The notes below the pieces were generated by a model. It saw only the letters and a list, made by a program, of their open reading frames with translations. It was not told the origin of the DNA and made no database searches. From contig MGEP01000056.1 of the NCBI GenBank assembly GCA_001791425.1, positions 1 to 13,780 on the forward strand: a stretch of DNA of 13,780 bases, in the 5' to 3' direction. A program made the position numbers and the translations under genes. This DNA comes from Candidatus Uhrbacteria bacterium RIFCSPLOWO2_02_FULL_48_12 (GTDB taxonomy: Bacteria > Patescibacteriota > Patescibacteriia > GWA2-46-9). Positions 1-6,219 of the stretch are shown in pieces (the stretch's first letter is position 1; every line of letters begins with the position of its first letter).

Positions 1-1484
1 TGACACTCGTCACAACCGCCGCCCGTGAAAAACTGTTTATTCTTTGGCGCGCGTCCGCGTTCATCGGCCGGCAGTTTGGCGAGTTCGACCTCAACAGTTT
101 TAAGCATTGCCGCATCTGGACTCACTGGTTTTTTGCAGGCCTCGCAAAGACGACGCACCAAACGTTGGCCAATAATTACATTCAAGGCCGACGGCAGAAG
201 TTCAGTCTTTGCTCCCAAGCTTAAAAAGCGGGGGATAGCGCCAGCCGCGTCATTGGTGTGCAGGGTGGAGAGCACCAGGTGGCCGGTCAAGGCCGCTTGC
301 ACCGAGATCTCGGCGGTTTCCGGATCGCGAATCTCTCCCACCATGACCACGTTCGGGTCTTGGCGCAAAATTGAACGAAGCCCATTGGCAAAAGTGTAGC
401 CGCGACTGGCCTCCACTTGGCTCTGATTAATGCCGGACAATTTGTATTCAATGGGATCTTCAATCGTGATAATTTTGCGCGCTGCGTTATTGAGCTTATT
501 AATAATGGCATAAAGGGTGGTGGTTTTTCCGGAGCCGGTCGGGCCAGTTGAAATAATCATGCCGTTGGGCTTAGTCATTTCTTGAGTCAATTGCTCGCGA
601 GCTCGGCCGACCAATCCCAATTGTTCAAAATCTACGCCGCCGGCTGACCAGCGCAAAAGCCGCATGACAATACTTTCGCCATGAGCGGTGGGCAGGGCCG
701 AGACGCGAACATCAACCTTGTCGTTGGTTAAATTGATGGTAAAGCGTCCATCTTGCGGCCGATCGGCCACATTAATTTTTAAACCGGCCAAAAGTTTTAA
801 GCGAGGAATGGCTTTGGCCGCGATATTGGCTGGCAGAGTAGCAATGGCATAAAGCACGCCGTCAATGCGGTAGCGCAATTTAACGCCGCCCTCTTCAGCT
901 TCCAAATGGATATCGGAGGCGCGGGTTTTAAGGCCGCCGGCAATCATGGTCGCCACCGCCGAGGTAGTGGTTAAATCTTTTAAGCTATTTTCCAGATCGC
1001 TAAGGGTGCTGATTTTTTCACCGTAACGATTCAGCTCTTCTTCGGTGATGCTCACGCCGGTTTGAGCTTTTTTTAATTTAGGCACTCGCTTATAGGCCTC
1101 TTTGGCTATTCTAAAACTTTCTTCAGAAATTAAATAAACAACCGGCTCGGCAAAGTGCTCTGCCCCGAGCGTCTTAATGAAGGCCTCTGTTTCACCGCTC
1201 CCCGGATCCGCCGCGCCCACGCGCAAATCATTGATGGCGAGCCAAAAACAAACAACCCTTAAGCGCTCGGCGGTCGCTTCAGGAATAACCGCAATGCTGT
1301 CAGTGCTAATGGGGAAGCCCCGCAGGTTTATGTAAGGAAGCCCCAGCAGTCTGGCCCGCGCTTCAACCTCGTGCTCTTTATCTTTTAGGCCAATGGTCTT
1401 AATTTTTTCTTTAAGTTTTTCCTGCGCTTCGTCAGAAGCAATGTGAGGAATCCCCTCGTGGTTGCTCCCCAGCGCTACTGACAT
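1..1484 (-). CDS. pilB: Type IV pilus assembly / type II secretion ATPase (PilB/GspE family), 3' end cut by window edge
   Basis: Cytoplasmic hexameric ATPase expected to power pilus assembly (PilB) or type II secretion (GspE). I translated 494 codons on the minus strand from ATG 1484 to the window edge; the frame is open throughout. Seen: an N-terminal GspE/PilB-like domain (about residues 30-150), Walker A GPTGSGKTTT around 313-323, Asp box EDPIEY from 342, Walker B VVMVGEIRD at 379-387, and His box HLVLSTLHTND at 402-412. A tetracysteine zinc site is formed by C447xxC450 and C491xxC494, the second pair lying at the very edge. The zinc motif and the remaining C-terminus place the missing part at a few dozen residues (inference). 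An in-frame TAG four codons upstream fixes ATG 1484 as the first possible start. There is no Shine-Dalgarno; GGGGGT directly precedes the ATG. It lies downstream of the membrane-protein gene. PilB is favoured over GspE because type IV pili are widespread in Patescibacteria, but sequence alone does not settle it. Confidence 0.93.
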   Translation of the reverse strand, partial: MSVALGSNHEGIPHIASDEAQEKLKEKIKTIGLKDKEHEVEARARLLGLPYINLRGFPISTDSIAVIPEATAERLRVVCFWLAINDLRVGAADPGSGETEAFIKTLGAEHFAEPVVYLISEESFRIAKEAYKRVPKLKKAQTGVSITEEELNRYGEKISTLSDLENSLKDLTTTSAVATMIAGGLKTRASDIHLEAEEGGVKLRYRIDGVLYAIATLPANIAAKAIPRLKLLAGLKINVADRPQDGRFTINLTNDKVDVRVSALPTAHGESIVMRLLRWSAGGVDFEQLGLVGRAREQLTQEMTKPNGMIISTGPTGSGKTTTLYAIINKLNNAARKIITIEDPIEYKLSGINQSQVEASRGYTFANGLRSILRQDPNVVMVGEIRDPETAEISVQAALTGHLVLSTLHTNDAAGAIPRFLSLGAKTELLPSALNVIIGQRLVRRLCEACKKPVSPDAAMLKTVEVELAKLPADERGRAPKNKQFFTGGGCDEC

Positions 1485-1618
1485 ACCCCCACACTAATCG
1501 GGCGCATATTCCGCCCAATCACCAACTCATTCAACGGCAAATGTTTTCCGTTTATTTTCTGCTTAAGCATATTATCAATATGAAGGCGCTACTGTCGCGC
1601 CCGATTAGTGGTGGGGGA
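1485..1618 (-). repeat. Inverted-repeat leader filling the gap before pilB
   Basis: Seen: the left arm 1486-1505 (CCCCCACACTAATCGGGCGC) is the reverse complement of the right arm 1597-1617 apart from one extra base in the right arm. The arms start one base after the stop codon of the upstream gene and end one base before the pilB ATG. Interior hairpins: AACGG/CCGTT at 1533-1537/1548-1552, and CATATT/AATATG at 1568-1573/1577-1582 with a 3-base loop. A competing local stem GGCGC/GCGCC (1586-1590 with 1598-1602) overlaps the right arm. I found no clear target-site duplication. In the mRNA this could be a structured intercistronic region that brings stop and start together; in DNA it could be a small MITE-like element. 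Both readings are inference. Confidence 0.7.
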
Positions 1619-2641
1619 TTAAGCTCTGGCCGCGCGCACCGAACGATTGCTCGTCCAGCGACTAAGCAAACGCACAATTTTACTAATCGGCCCCTTATCC
1701 TGCAAACGCTGGAAGAGCATTGTCCAAGCCAGCCACTGGAATGTCCCCAGAGCCGAACCAATGCTGAAAAGAATGAGCAGAAAGAAAACAGCCGCCAAAA
1801 ATTCCAGAGAAATAGCCCAGCCCAAAAGGCCAAGCTGGCCCATGGTGAGGGCGGCCAGATGAATGGGGAAAACAAAACCAGCCACGAGCAGGGCCAGAGC
1901 GGCGCCAACGACAAGGTTGACAACAAAGAGGAAGAAGGCGAGCTCTATGGTGATTAGCCAATTCTCCCGCACCAGAGCAACGGCTGAATCAAACGCTTCC
2001 AGCAGTGTACGCTTCTTTAAAACGACATACATAATGGCGTAGCGCACCACAAACGACACCACAAACAGCGCCGGCAAAAGAAGAATAAAAGCGACCATAA
2101 ACATGGGGAAGCCCACCAGAAAATCTTTCATGGCGAGAAGCCCGAAGAGAGCAAGAATGGTAAAGAGAAACCACAATAACAAACGGCCAAAAACATAAAG
2201 AACAAGCACTGGGGCGAAAAATCGCTGACCATCGGCCACGCCCTCAGCCAAACTCGGCGGCTCGTCGCCCGCGGCCAAGACGGCGCCGGCCTTGACCAGA
2301 GCAATCACTGAAACCATGACCAGCCAAATAAAAAAAGCGGCCACAGCAATAATGATTAAACTAATTAGCAAGAGAACAAAGGTGGTAAAGGCATTGGCCG
2401 AAAAAGCATTAGCGAGGCCGAGCATTGTTTGAGCATTGAGGGGCGGACCCTGCCCAAGGCCGCTGGTTGCGCTGGGCGCGATCTCGCCCGCAGACAGGCG
2501 ATCAAGAGCCGTCACCAAAAACTGATATTCTCCGGCATTGCCCAAAAGACCGACAAACAGACCCCAAAACCACAAGCGTTTATGGTTCCAGGTGGTCCGC
2601 CAGGCCGAAATTAAAATTGTTCGATAAAGCGGTTTGTTCAT
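1619..2641 (-). CDS. Multi-pass membrane protein of unknown function
   Basis: A 340-residue integral membrane protein that I do not recognise by family. Hydrophobic segments lie near residues 22-38, 85-110, 145-170, 177-206, 228-260 and 276-307, giving about six helices. A polar loop rich in Gly, Ser and Pro (48-72) follows the first, and the C-terminal tail from 311 is basic. The general look (long hydrophobic helices, amphipathic linkers such as KKRTLLEAFDSAVALVRENW at 209-228) recalls glycerophosphodiester phosphodiesterase membrane-domain or YciC-like proteins, but that is only resemblance. The start ATG 2641 is well supported by AAGGAGG at 2646-2652, four bases upstream, the only strong Shine-Dalgarno in the window. 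It follows ftsH by 32 bp and precedes pilB by 134 bp on the same strand, so the three probably share a transcript. Confidence 0.88.
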   Translation of the reverse strand: MNKPLYRTILISAWRTTWNHKRLWFWGLFVGLLGNAGEYQFLVTALDRLSAGEIAPSATSGLGQGPPLNAQTMLGLANAFSANAFTTFVLLLISLIIIAVAAFFIWLVMVSVIALVKAGAVLAAGDEPPSLAEGVADGQRFFAPVLVLYVFGRLLLWFLFTILALFGLLAMKDFLVGFPMFMVAFILLLPALFVVSFVVRYAIMYVVLKKRTLLEAFDSAVALVRENWLITIELAFFLFVVNLVVGAALALLVAGFVFPIHLAALTMGQLGLLGWAISLEFLAAVFFLLILFSIGSALGTFQWLAWTMLFQRLQDKGPISKIVRLLSRWTSNRSVRAARA

Positions 2642-2645
2642 ATTT

Positions 2646-2670
2646 CCTCCTTCACCCCCGCCTCCGGGGG
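2646..2670 (-). promoter_or_regulatory. Shine-Dalgarno plus GC hairpin between ftsH and the membrane-protein gene
   Basis: On the minus strand, after the ftsH stop, a hairpin CCCCCG-GAGG-CGGGGG (2655-2670, six GC pairs, four-base loop) is followed by AAGGAGG (2646-2652), four bases before ATG 2641. No T-tract follows, so an intrinsic terminator is unlikely. It may protect the upstream ftsH mRNA 3' end or set up initiation of the next gene (inference). The loop itself reads GAGG, a second anti-SD-like tetramer. Confidence 0.6.
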
Positions 2671-2673
2671 TAA

Positions 2674-4488
2674 TTAAGTAGCGGAGAGGAGCGCTTCAAA
2701 CTCCTCCCGCTCTAAAGTTTCTTTTTTTAATAACTGCCCCACAATCCGCTCTAGCAGATGCTTCTTGTCAAGGATAACTTTTTTGGCCATAATCTGCGCT
2801 CGCTTCAAAAATGAGCCAACCTCTTTGTCTATGGCCGCGGCCACCGCTTCGCTGTAGTCGCGCTGTTCCGTAATCTCGCGCCCCAAAAATATCATTTCTT
2901 CTTTTTCGCCAAAGGTACGCGGGCCAAGCGAGCTCATGCCAAACTCGGTGACCAAACGCCGCGCCAGGCGCGTGGCTTGTTTTAAATCATTGGCCGCGCC
3001 CGTGGTAATTTCCCCTAAAACTTCTTTCTCCACGGTGTAACCGCCAAGCATCACCGCCAAATCATCTATAAACTCGGAGCGCGAATGAAAATGCTTGTCC
3101 TGCTCCGGCAATTTAAGAGTGTAGCCCGCGGCCTGACCGCGAGAAATAATGGACACCTTGTGAACCGGGTCAGCGTGCGGCAGGGTATGGGCCACCAAAG
3201 CATGACCGGCTTCATGATAAGCGGTGATGCGTTTTTCTTTCTCGCTCAAAATATGGCTTCGCCGCTCCGGCCCGAGCATTACTTTTTCCACGCTTTCAAA
3301 AAATTCGGGCTGTTCAATTTGTTTTTTGTTGCGCCGCACGGTTAAGATTGCCGCCTCATTGATGATGTTCGCCAAATCCGCTCCAGAGAACCCGGGTGTG
3401 CGCTCGGCGATGCGCCGCAAAGACACGTTTTTGGCCATAGGTTTCCCGACGGCATGAATTTTTAAAATTTCTTCGCGGTCGTTAATATCCGGCAAATCAA
3501 TGGTCACCCGGCGGTCAAATCGCCCGGGCCGAAGCAGGGCCTGATCAAGAACGTCCGGCCGGTTGGTGGCGGCCATGACAATAACATTGGTATTGGGCTC
3601 AAAGCCGTCCATCTCCACCAGAATTTGATTGAGTGTTTGCTCGCGCTCGTCGTGCGAACCGCCCAGCCCCGCTCCGCGCTGACGGCCCACGGCGTCAATT
3701 TCATCAATAAAAACAATGCAGGGCGCGGTTTTTTTGGCGCGGCGGAAAAGATCGCGCACCCGCGAGGCCCCGACCCCCACAAACATTTCAACGAACTCTG
3801 ATCCGGAAATATGAAAGAAGGGAACGCCCGCTTCGCCGGCCACGGCCCGGGCCATCAGGGTTTTGCCCGTGCCGGGCGCGCCGAGGAGCAGCACCCCTTT
3901 TGGAATCTTTGCCCCCACGGCCTGAAATTTTTGCGGGCTTTTTAGAAACTCCACAATTTCCAGCAGTTCGGCTTTGGCTTCTTTGGCGCCGGCCACTGAA
4001 GCAAAGTTTATTTTGTCGGTGTGCTCGCCCGGAATTTCGCGCGCGCCGCTTTGCCCAAAAGTTAGAGCGCGATTATTCATGCCCTGCACTTGACGCATCA
4101 TAAAATAAATAAGCAGGCCAAAAAGGAGAAGGGGCATGAGGAATGGAATAACGGCCGAAAGCCAAAAGATCCAACCGCCCTCGCTCGCCACCTCAATTGG
4201 CAGCTGCTTTATTATCTCGGCGCTAACCCCGTAATCTTTAAGAAGGGTGGGCAAAGATTCTGTTGGTTCTTTGGTTACTGTCTCGCGCGTGCCGTCTTTT
4301 AGGGTAACCTCTATGGTGTTATTGCTGACTATCGCTTTTTCAACTTTTCCTTGTTCAATGTTGGCGACCAACACATCCAAACCGACCGGCTTTGTGGTTT
4401 GACGGCTGGAAGAATAGGCGCCAAACAGAGCGATCAGCACAAAGAAAAGCAAGATTATAAGAGAAAATTTTTTTAAGAGATTACTCAT
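2674..4488 (-). CDS. ftsH: ATP-dependent zinc metalloprotease FtsH
   Basis: Membrane-anchored AAA+ protease that extracts and degrades misfolded or regulated proteins as a hexamer. The 604 residues are near the usual family length. Seen in order: a first membrane helix at about 8-25, a small extracytoplasmic domain (26-105), a second helix at about 106-130, Walker A GAPGTGKT 203-210, Walker B VFIDEID 259-265, and the second region of homology with NRPDVLDQALLRPGRFDR at 309-326. The zinc protease motif HEAGH is at 425-429, with the third ligand probably D501 in TTGAANDL. All key residues are intact. ATG 4488 gives the expected short N-tail plus hydrophobic helix. There is no Shine-Dalgarno. 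Upstream lies a structured leader and a good promoter; downstream, 32 bp away, is the membrane-protein gene. Confidence 0.98.
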   Translation of the reverse strand: MSNLLKKFSLIILLFFVLIALFGAYSSSRQTTKPVGLDVLVANIEQGKVEKAIVSNNTIEVTLKDGTRETVTKEPTESLPTLLKDYGVSAEIIKQLPIEVASEGGWIFWLSAVIPFLMPLLLFGLLIYFMMRQVQGMNNRALTFGQSGAREIPGEHTDKINFASVAGAKEAKAELLEIVEFLKSPQKFQAVGAKIPKGVLLLGAPGTGKTLMARAVAGEAGVPFFHISGSEFVEMFVGVGASRVRDLFRRAKKTAPCIVFIDEIDAVGRQRGAGLGGSHDEREQTLNQILVEMDGFEPNTNVIVMAATNRPDVLDQALLRPGRFDRRVTIDLPDINDREEILKIHAVGKPMAKNVSLRRIAERTPGFSGADLANIINEAAILTVRRNKKQIEQPEFFESVEKVMLGPERRSHILSEKEKRITAYHEAGHALVAHTLPHADPVHKVSIISRGQAAGYTLKLPEQDKHFHSRSEFIDDLAVMLGGYTVEKEVLGEITTGAANDLKQATRLARRLVTEFGMSSLGPRTFGEKEEMIFLGREITEQRDYSEAVAAAIDKEVGSFLKRAQIMAKKVILDKKHLLERIVGQLLKKETLEREEFEALLSAT

Positions 4489-4633
4489 ACCCCGTATATC
4501 AACATTCGCTGTCCTTGGTGGAGGTAAATAATACCCAAAGCGAACGGTTTGAAAATTTACGAAAGACTATCCTAAAAAAATAATTAAGCTTTGTAGGATG
4601 GTGCCACATGGCGAATGTTGTATTACGGGGCAT
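4489..4633 (-). promoter_or_regulatory. Structured ftsH 5' leader closed by a 20-bp inverted repeat
   Basis: Seen: the left arm 4490-4509 (CCCCGTATATCAACATTCGC) pairs with the right arm 4611-4630 at 17 of 20 positions, with a three-base internal mismatch. The left arm ends one base before ATG 4488. Interior hairpins: 4513-4540 (CCTTGG with CCAAAG, including one G-U pair in RNA, plus inner GGTA/TACC) and 4569-4574/4594-4599 (ATCCTA/TAGGAT). The predicted transcript 5' end (near 4633) falls at the outer arm, so the leader RNA would have its own two ends paired. A 36-codon reading frame (ATG 4609, TGA 4499-4501) lies inside. The architecture matches the pilB leader. A riboregulator or a small inverted-repeat element are both possible. 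I matched it to no known riboswitch. Confidence 0.6.
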
Positions 4634-4639
4634 GTTGAT

Positions 4640-4668
4640 ATTATACCCCGCAAGAACTATAACGTAAA
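4640..4668 (-). promoter_or_regulatory. Sigma70-type promoter for ftsH
   Basis: Minus strand: -35 TTTACG (4663-4668, 4/6 to consensus), 17-bp spacer, -10 TATAAT (4640-4645, perfect). Transcription would begin near 4633, just outside the right arm of the leader inverted repeat, giving a 5' UTR of about 145 nt. Confidence 0.65.
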
Positions 4669-4674
4669 CCCCGT

Positions 4675-4695
4675 TAGAAAGGGCTGGCCTTTCTA
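4675..4695 (-). terminator. Hairpin after the S1 gene, possible weak terminator
   Basis: Perfect 8-bp stem TAGAAAGG/CCTTTCTA with a five-base loop, 29 bp past the S1 stop codon and just upstream of the ftsH -35 box. On the minus strand it is followed by ACGGGGTTTACG, not a T-run, so it is a poor intrinsic terminator. It may slow polymerase or mark an mRNA 3' end. Confidence 0.4.
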
Positions 4696-4724
4696 GCGAA
4701 ATGGGTTGGGAATCTTGTTCACGT

Positions 4725-5948
4725 TTAATCCGTTGCGGCTGGCTGGTTTTCAGCAAGATTTGGTTCCGGTGTTGGGAATGGTTCGGCCATAGTGGTGTTG
4801 GCCAATTCCGCCGCCTCAAGACCCGCCCCGGCTGGCGCGTCTGAAATTTTAAGCGCCTTTAGGGAAAGACCTAGTCGATGTTCACTTGGCTTTAGAGAAA
4901 TTATTTTAAACTCGGCCGTGTCGCCAACTTTAATGCCGAGAGCGGCCGGATCTTTGGCTTCCAGTTCGGAGACATGGGCGAGACCATGAATCTCCGGATC
5001 AAGTTCAACAAATAAACCAAACGGATTAATTTTTAAGACTCGCCCGCGAACCACGTCGCCAATATGATATTTCTCTTCCACTGTTTTCCAGGGGTCGGGG
5101 AGCAGACGCTTTCTTGAGAGAAAAACTTTTGAGCCGTTAATGTTAATTATTTCAGCTCGTACCACGTCACCAATCTTAACTACGTCAGTTGGATGATCAA
5201 CGCGCTGCCAGGCCAGCTCGGAAATATGAATAAGCCCGGTGAGACCATCGGCAAACTGCATAAAGGCGCCAAAGTCAGTGATGGCGGTGACGGGTCCCTC
5301 GTACACCTCGCCCACCTGATGAGCGGCCACGCGCGCTAGTTGTTCATCTTCCACTATTTTCTTTTCCGAGAAAATTAATTTTTCGTCATCCGGGCTAACA
5401 TCCAGCACCTTCACCTTAAAGCGCTGTCCCACATATGTTTTTAATTGATCCTGTATCTTTGCCTTGTCGCCGCCCGGCACTCTTGGGTAATGCTCGGGCA
5501 GTAATTGCGAGACCGGCAAAAAACCGTTGAGGTGATCCAGGCGCACGAGTAACCCGCCGCGGTTGGCTTCCATGACTTCCACCTCCACTGTTGTCCCAAC
5601 GTCCCTTAGAATGTTGATGTTGTCCCATGACTTGCGCTGGCCGGCAAACCTAAAAGAAAGTTCTAGTTCGCCAAGTTCGTTTTCCATCTCCAAAACAGTG
5701 GCCTCAACCTCGTCGCCAACCTTAAGATTGCCGTATTCGGGCGACTCATTATAAAGCTCTCTGCCCCGGACTACTCCCGCGGCATAACCGCCGATATCCA
5801 GATGGACCTCTGTTTTGGAAGCGCTCAAAACCCGACCCTTGACCACGTCTCCTACCTTGGGAATGGCCAAAAATTGCTTATCTTCCAATAAACGCTGAAG
5901 GTCTGGCGCCAATGATTTGGCCATAGGTTGAATAGCGGCTAGTTTCAT
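4725..5948 (-). CDS. rpsA: Ribosomal protein S1-like protein with four S1 domains
   Basis: RNA-binding protein expected on the 30S subunit, where S1 helps recruit and unfold mRNA; that role would matter in a genome with few Shine-Dalgarno sites. The 407 residues hold four S1 (OB-fold) repeats at about 32-101, 118-197, 211-281 and 295-365. Repeats 3 and 4 carry the classic signature (TDFGAFMQFADGLTGLIHISEL at 224-245; NPFGLFVELDPEIHGLAHVSEL at 308-329), while 1 and 2 are more divergent. The tail after 370 is Ala/Pro/Glu-rich and looks disordered. E. coli S1 has six repeats; shorter four-repeat forms are common elsewhere. ATG 5948 is chosen because it sits right behind a strong promoter; there is no Shine-Dalgarno. 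A generic S1-domain protein that is not the ribosomal one cannot be excluded. Confidence 0.9.
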   Translation of the reverse strand: MKLAAIQPMAKSLAPDLQRLLEDKQFLAIPKVGDVVKGRVLSASKTEVHLDIGGYAAGVVRGRELYNESPEYGNLKVGDEVEATVLEMENELGELELSFRFAGQRKSWDNINILRDVGTTVEVEVMEANRGGLLVRLDHLNGFLPVSQLLPEHYPRVPGGDKAKIQDQLKTYVGQRFKVKVLDVSPDDEKLIFSEKKIVEDEQLARVAAHQVGEVYEGPVTAITDFGAFMQFADGLTGLIHISELAWQRVDHPTDVVKIGDVVRAEIININGSKVFLSRKRLLPDPWKTVEEKYHIGDVVRGRVLKINPFGLFVELDPEIHGLAHVSELEAKDPAALGIKVGDTAEFKIISLKPSEHRLGLSLKALKISDAPAGAGLEAAELANTTMAEPFPTPEPNLAENQPAATD

Positions 5949-5957
5949 AGTTACCCC

Positions 5958-5986
5958 AGTATAAATAAGAAGGCCGTTCCTGGCAA
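5958..5986 (-). promoter_or_regulatory. Promoter for the S1 gene, giving a nearly leaderless mRNA
   Basis: Minus strand: -35 TTGCCA (5981-5986, 5/6), exact 17-bp spacer, -10 TATACT (5958-5963, 5/6). Only nine bases separate the -10 from ATG 5948, so the transcript should start within a few bases of the start codon. The -35 overlaps the first copy of a 9-bp direct repeat CAAGGCCCT (5984-5992 and 6034-6042). Confidence 0.7.
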
Positions 5987-5998
5987 GGCCCTGTTACC

Positions 5999-6018
5999 AC
6001 ACCAATAAACACCAATAT
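5999..6018. repeat. Tandem 10-bp repeat in the divergent promoter region
   Basis: ACACCAATAA and ACACCAATAT lie back to back, 9 of 10 bases identical, upstream of the S1 -35 box. A further CAACACCAAAT occurs at 6097-6107. This could be a regulator site or simple sequence drift; no known motif is recognised. Confidence 0.35.
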
Positions 6019-6087
6019 TAAGCCAGTGAGCATCAAGGCCCTTTATGTAGTAGAATAAGGTTGGGGGTGAATATAAATTACATAATT

Positions 6088-6210
6088 ATAAATTCCAACA
6101 CCAAATCGGGGTATCGCTAAGAATACAAAATATAGAACTTGTGGTTTTTGCTTTTTATCTTTCAATTAACTATCATTGATTTAGAAATTGGTGCTTAGGA
6201 TTTAGAATTT
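6088..6210. repeat. AT-rich repeat element before the PBP gene
   Basis: The left end 6088-6106 (ATAAATTCCAACACCAAAT) matches 17 of 19 bases at 11812-11830. The right end around 6194-6210 contains ATTTAGAATTT, also found at 11869-11879. The two ends are also loosely inverted repeats of each other (AAATTCC..ACACCAA against TTGGTGC..GGATTT). The PBP promoter lies inside. Apparently one family of intergenic repeats, with a copy in front of each plus-strand transcription unit. Confidence 0.45.
6148..6176 (+). promoter_or_regulatory. Candidate promoter for the PBP gene
   Basis: -35 TTGCTT (6148-6153, weak, 3/6), 17-bp spacer, -10 TATCAT (6171-6176, 5/6). The predicted start near 6183 leaves a leader of about 37 nt before ATG 6220. 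The surrounding AT richness makes chance matches likely. Confidence 0.45.
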
Positions 6211-6219
6211 ACAAAAGTC

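Noticed and set aside
1485..1618. Classical insertion sequence or MITE with target duplication
   Set aside because: There is no transposase and no convincing direct repeat at either this or the ftsH element. CAT flanks the ftsH element (4486-4488 and 4631-4633), but the first copy is the start codon and the pilB element lacks the same flank.
1541..1957. Plus-strand frame of 138 codons across the pilB leader and membrane-protein gene
   Set aside because: It lies antisense to the well-supported membrane protein, and its translation is low-complexity Gln/Asn/Lys-rich with no recognisable motif.
4499..4819. Minus-strand 106-codon frame covering the S1 gene end and ftsH leader
   Set aside because: The upstream half is out of frame with the clear S1 CDS. 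Only the last 36 codons fall outside it, and those are reported as a possible leader ORF.
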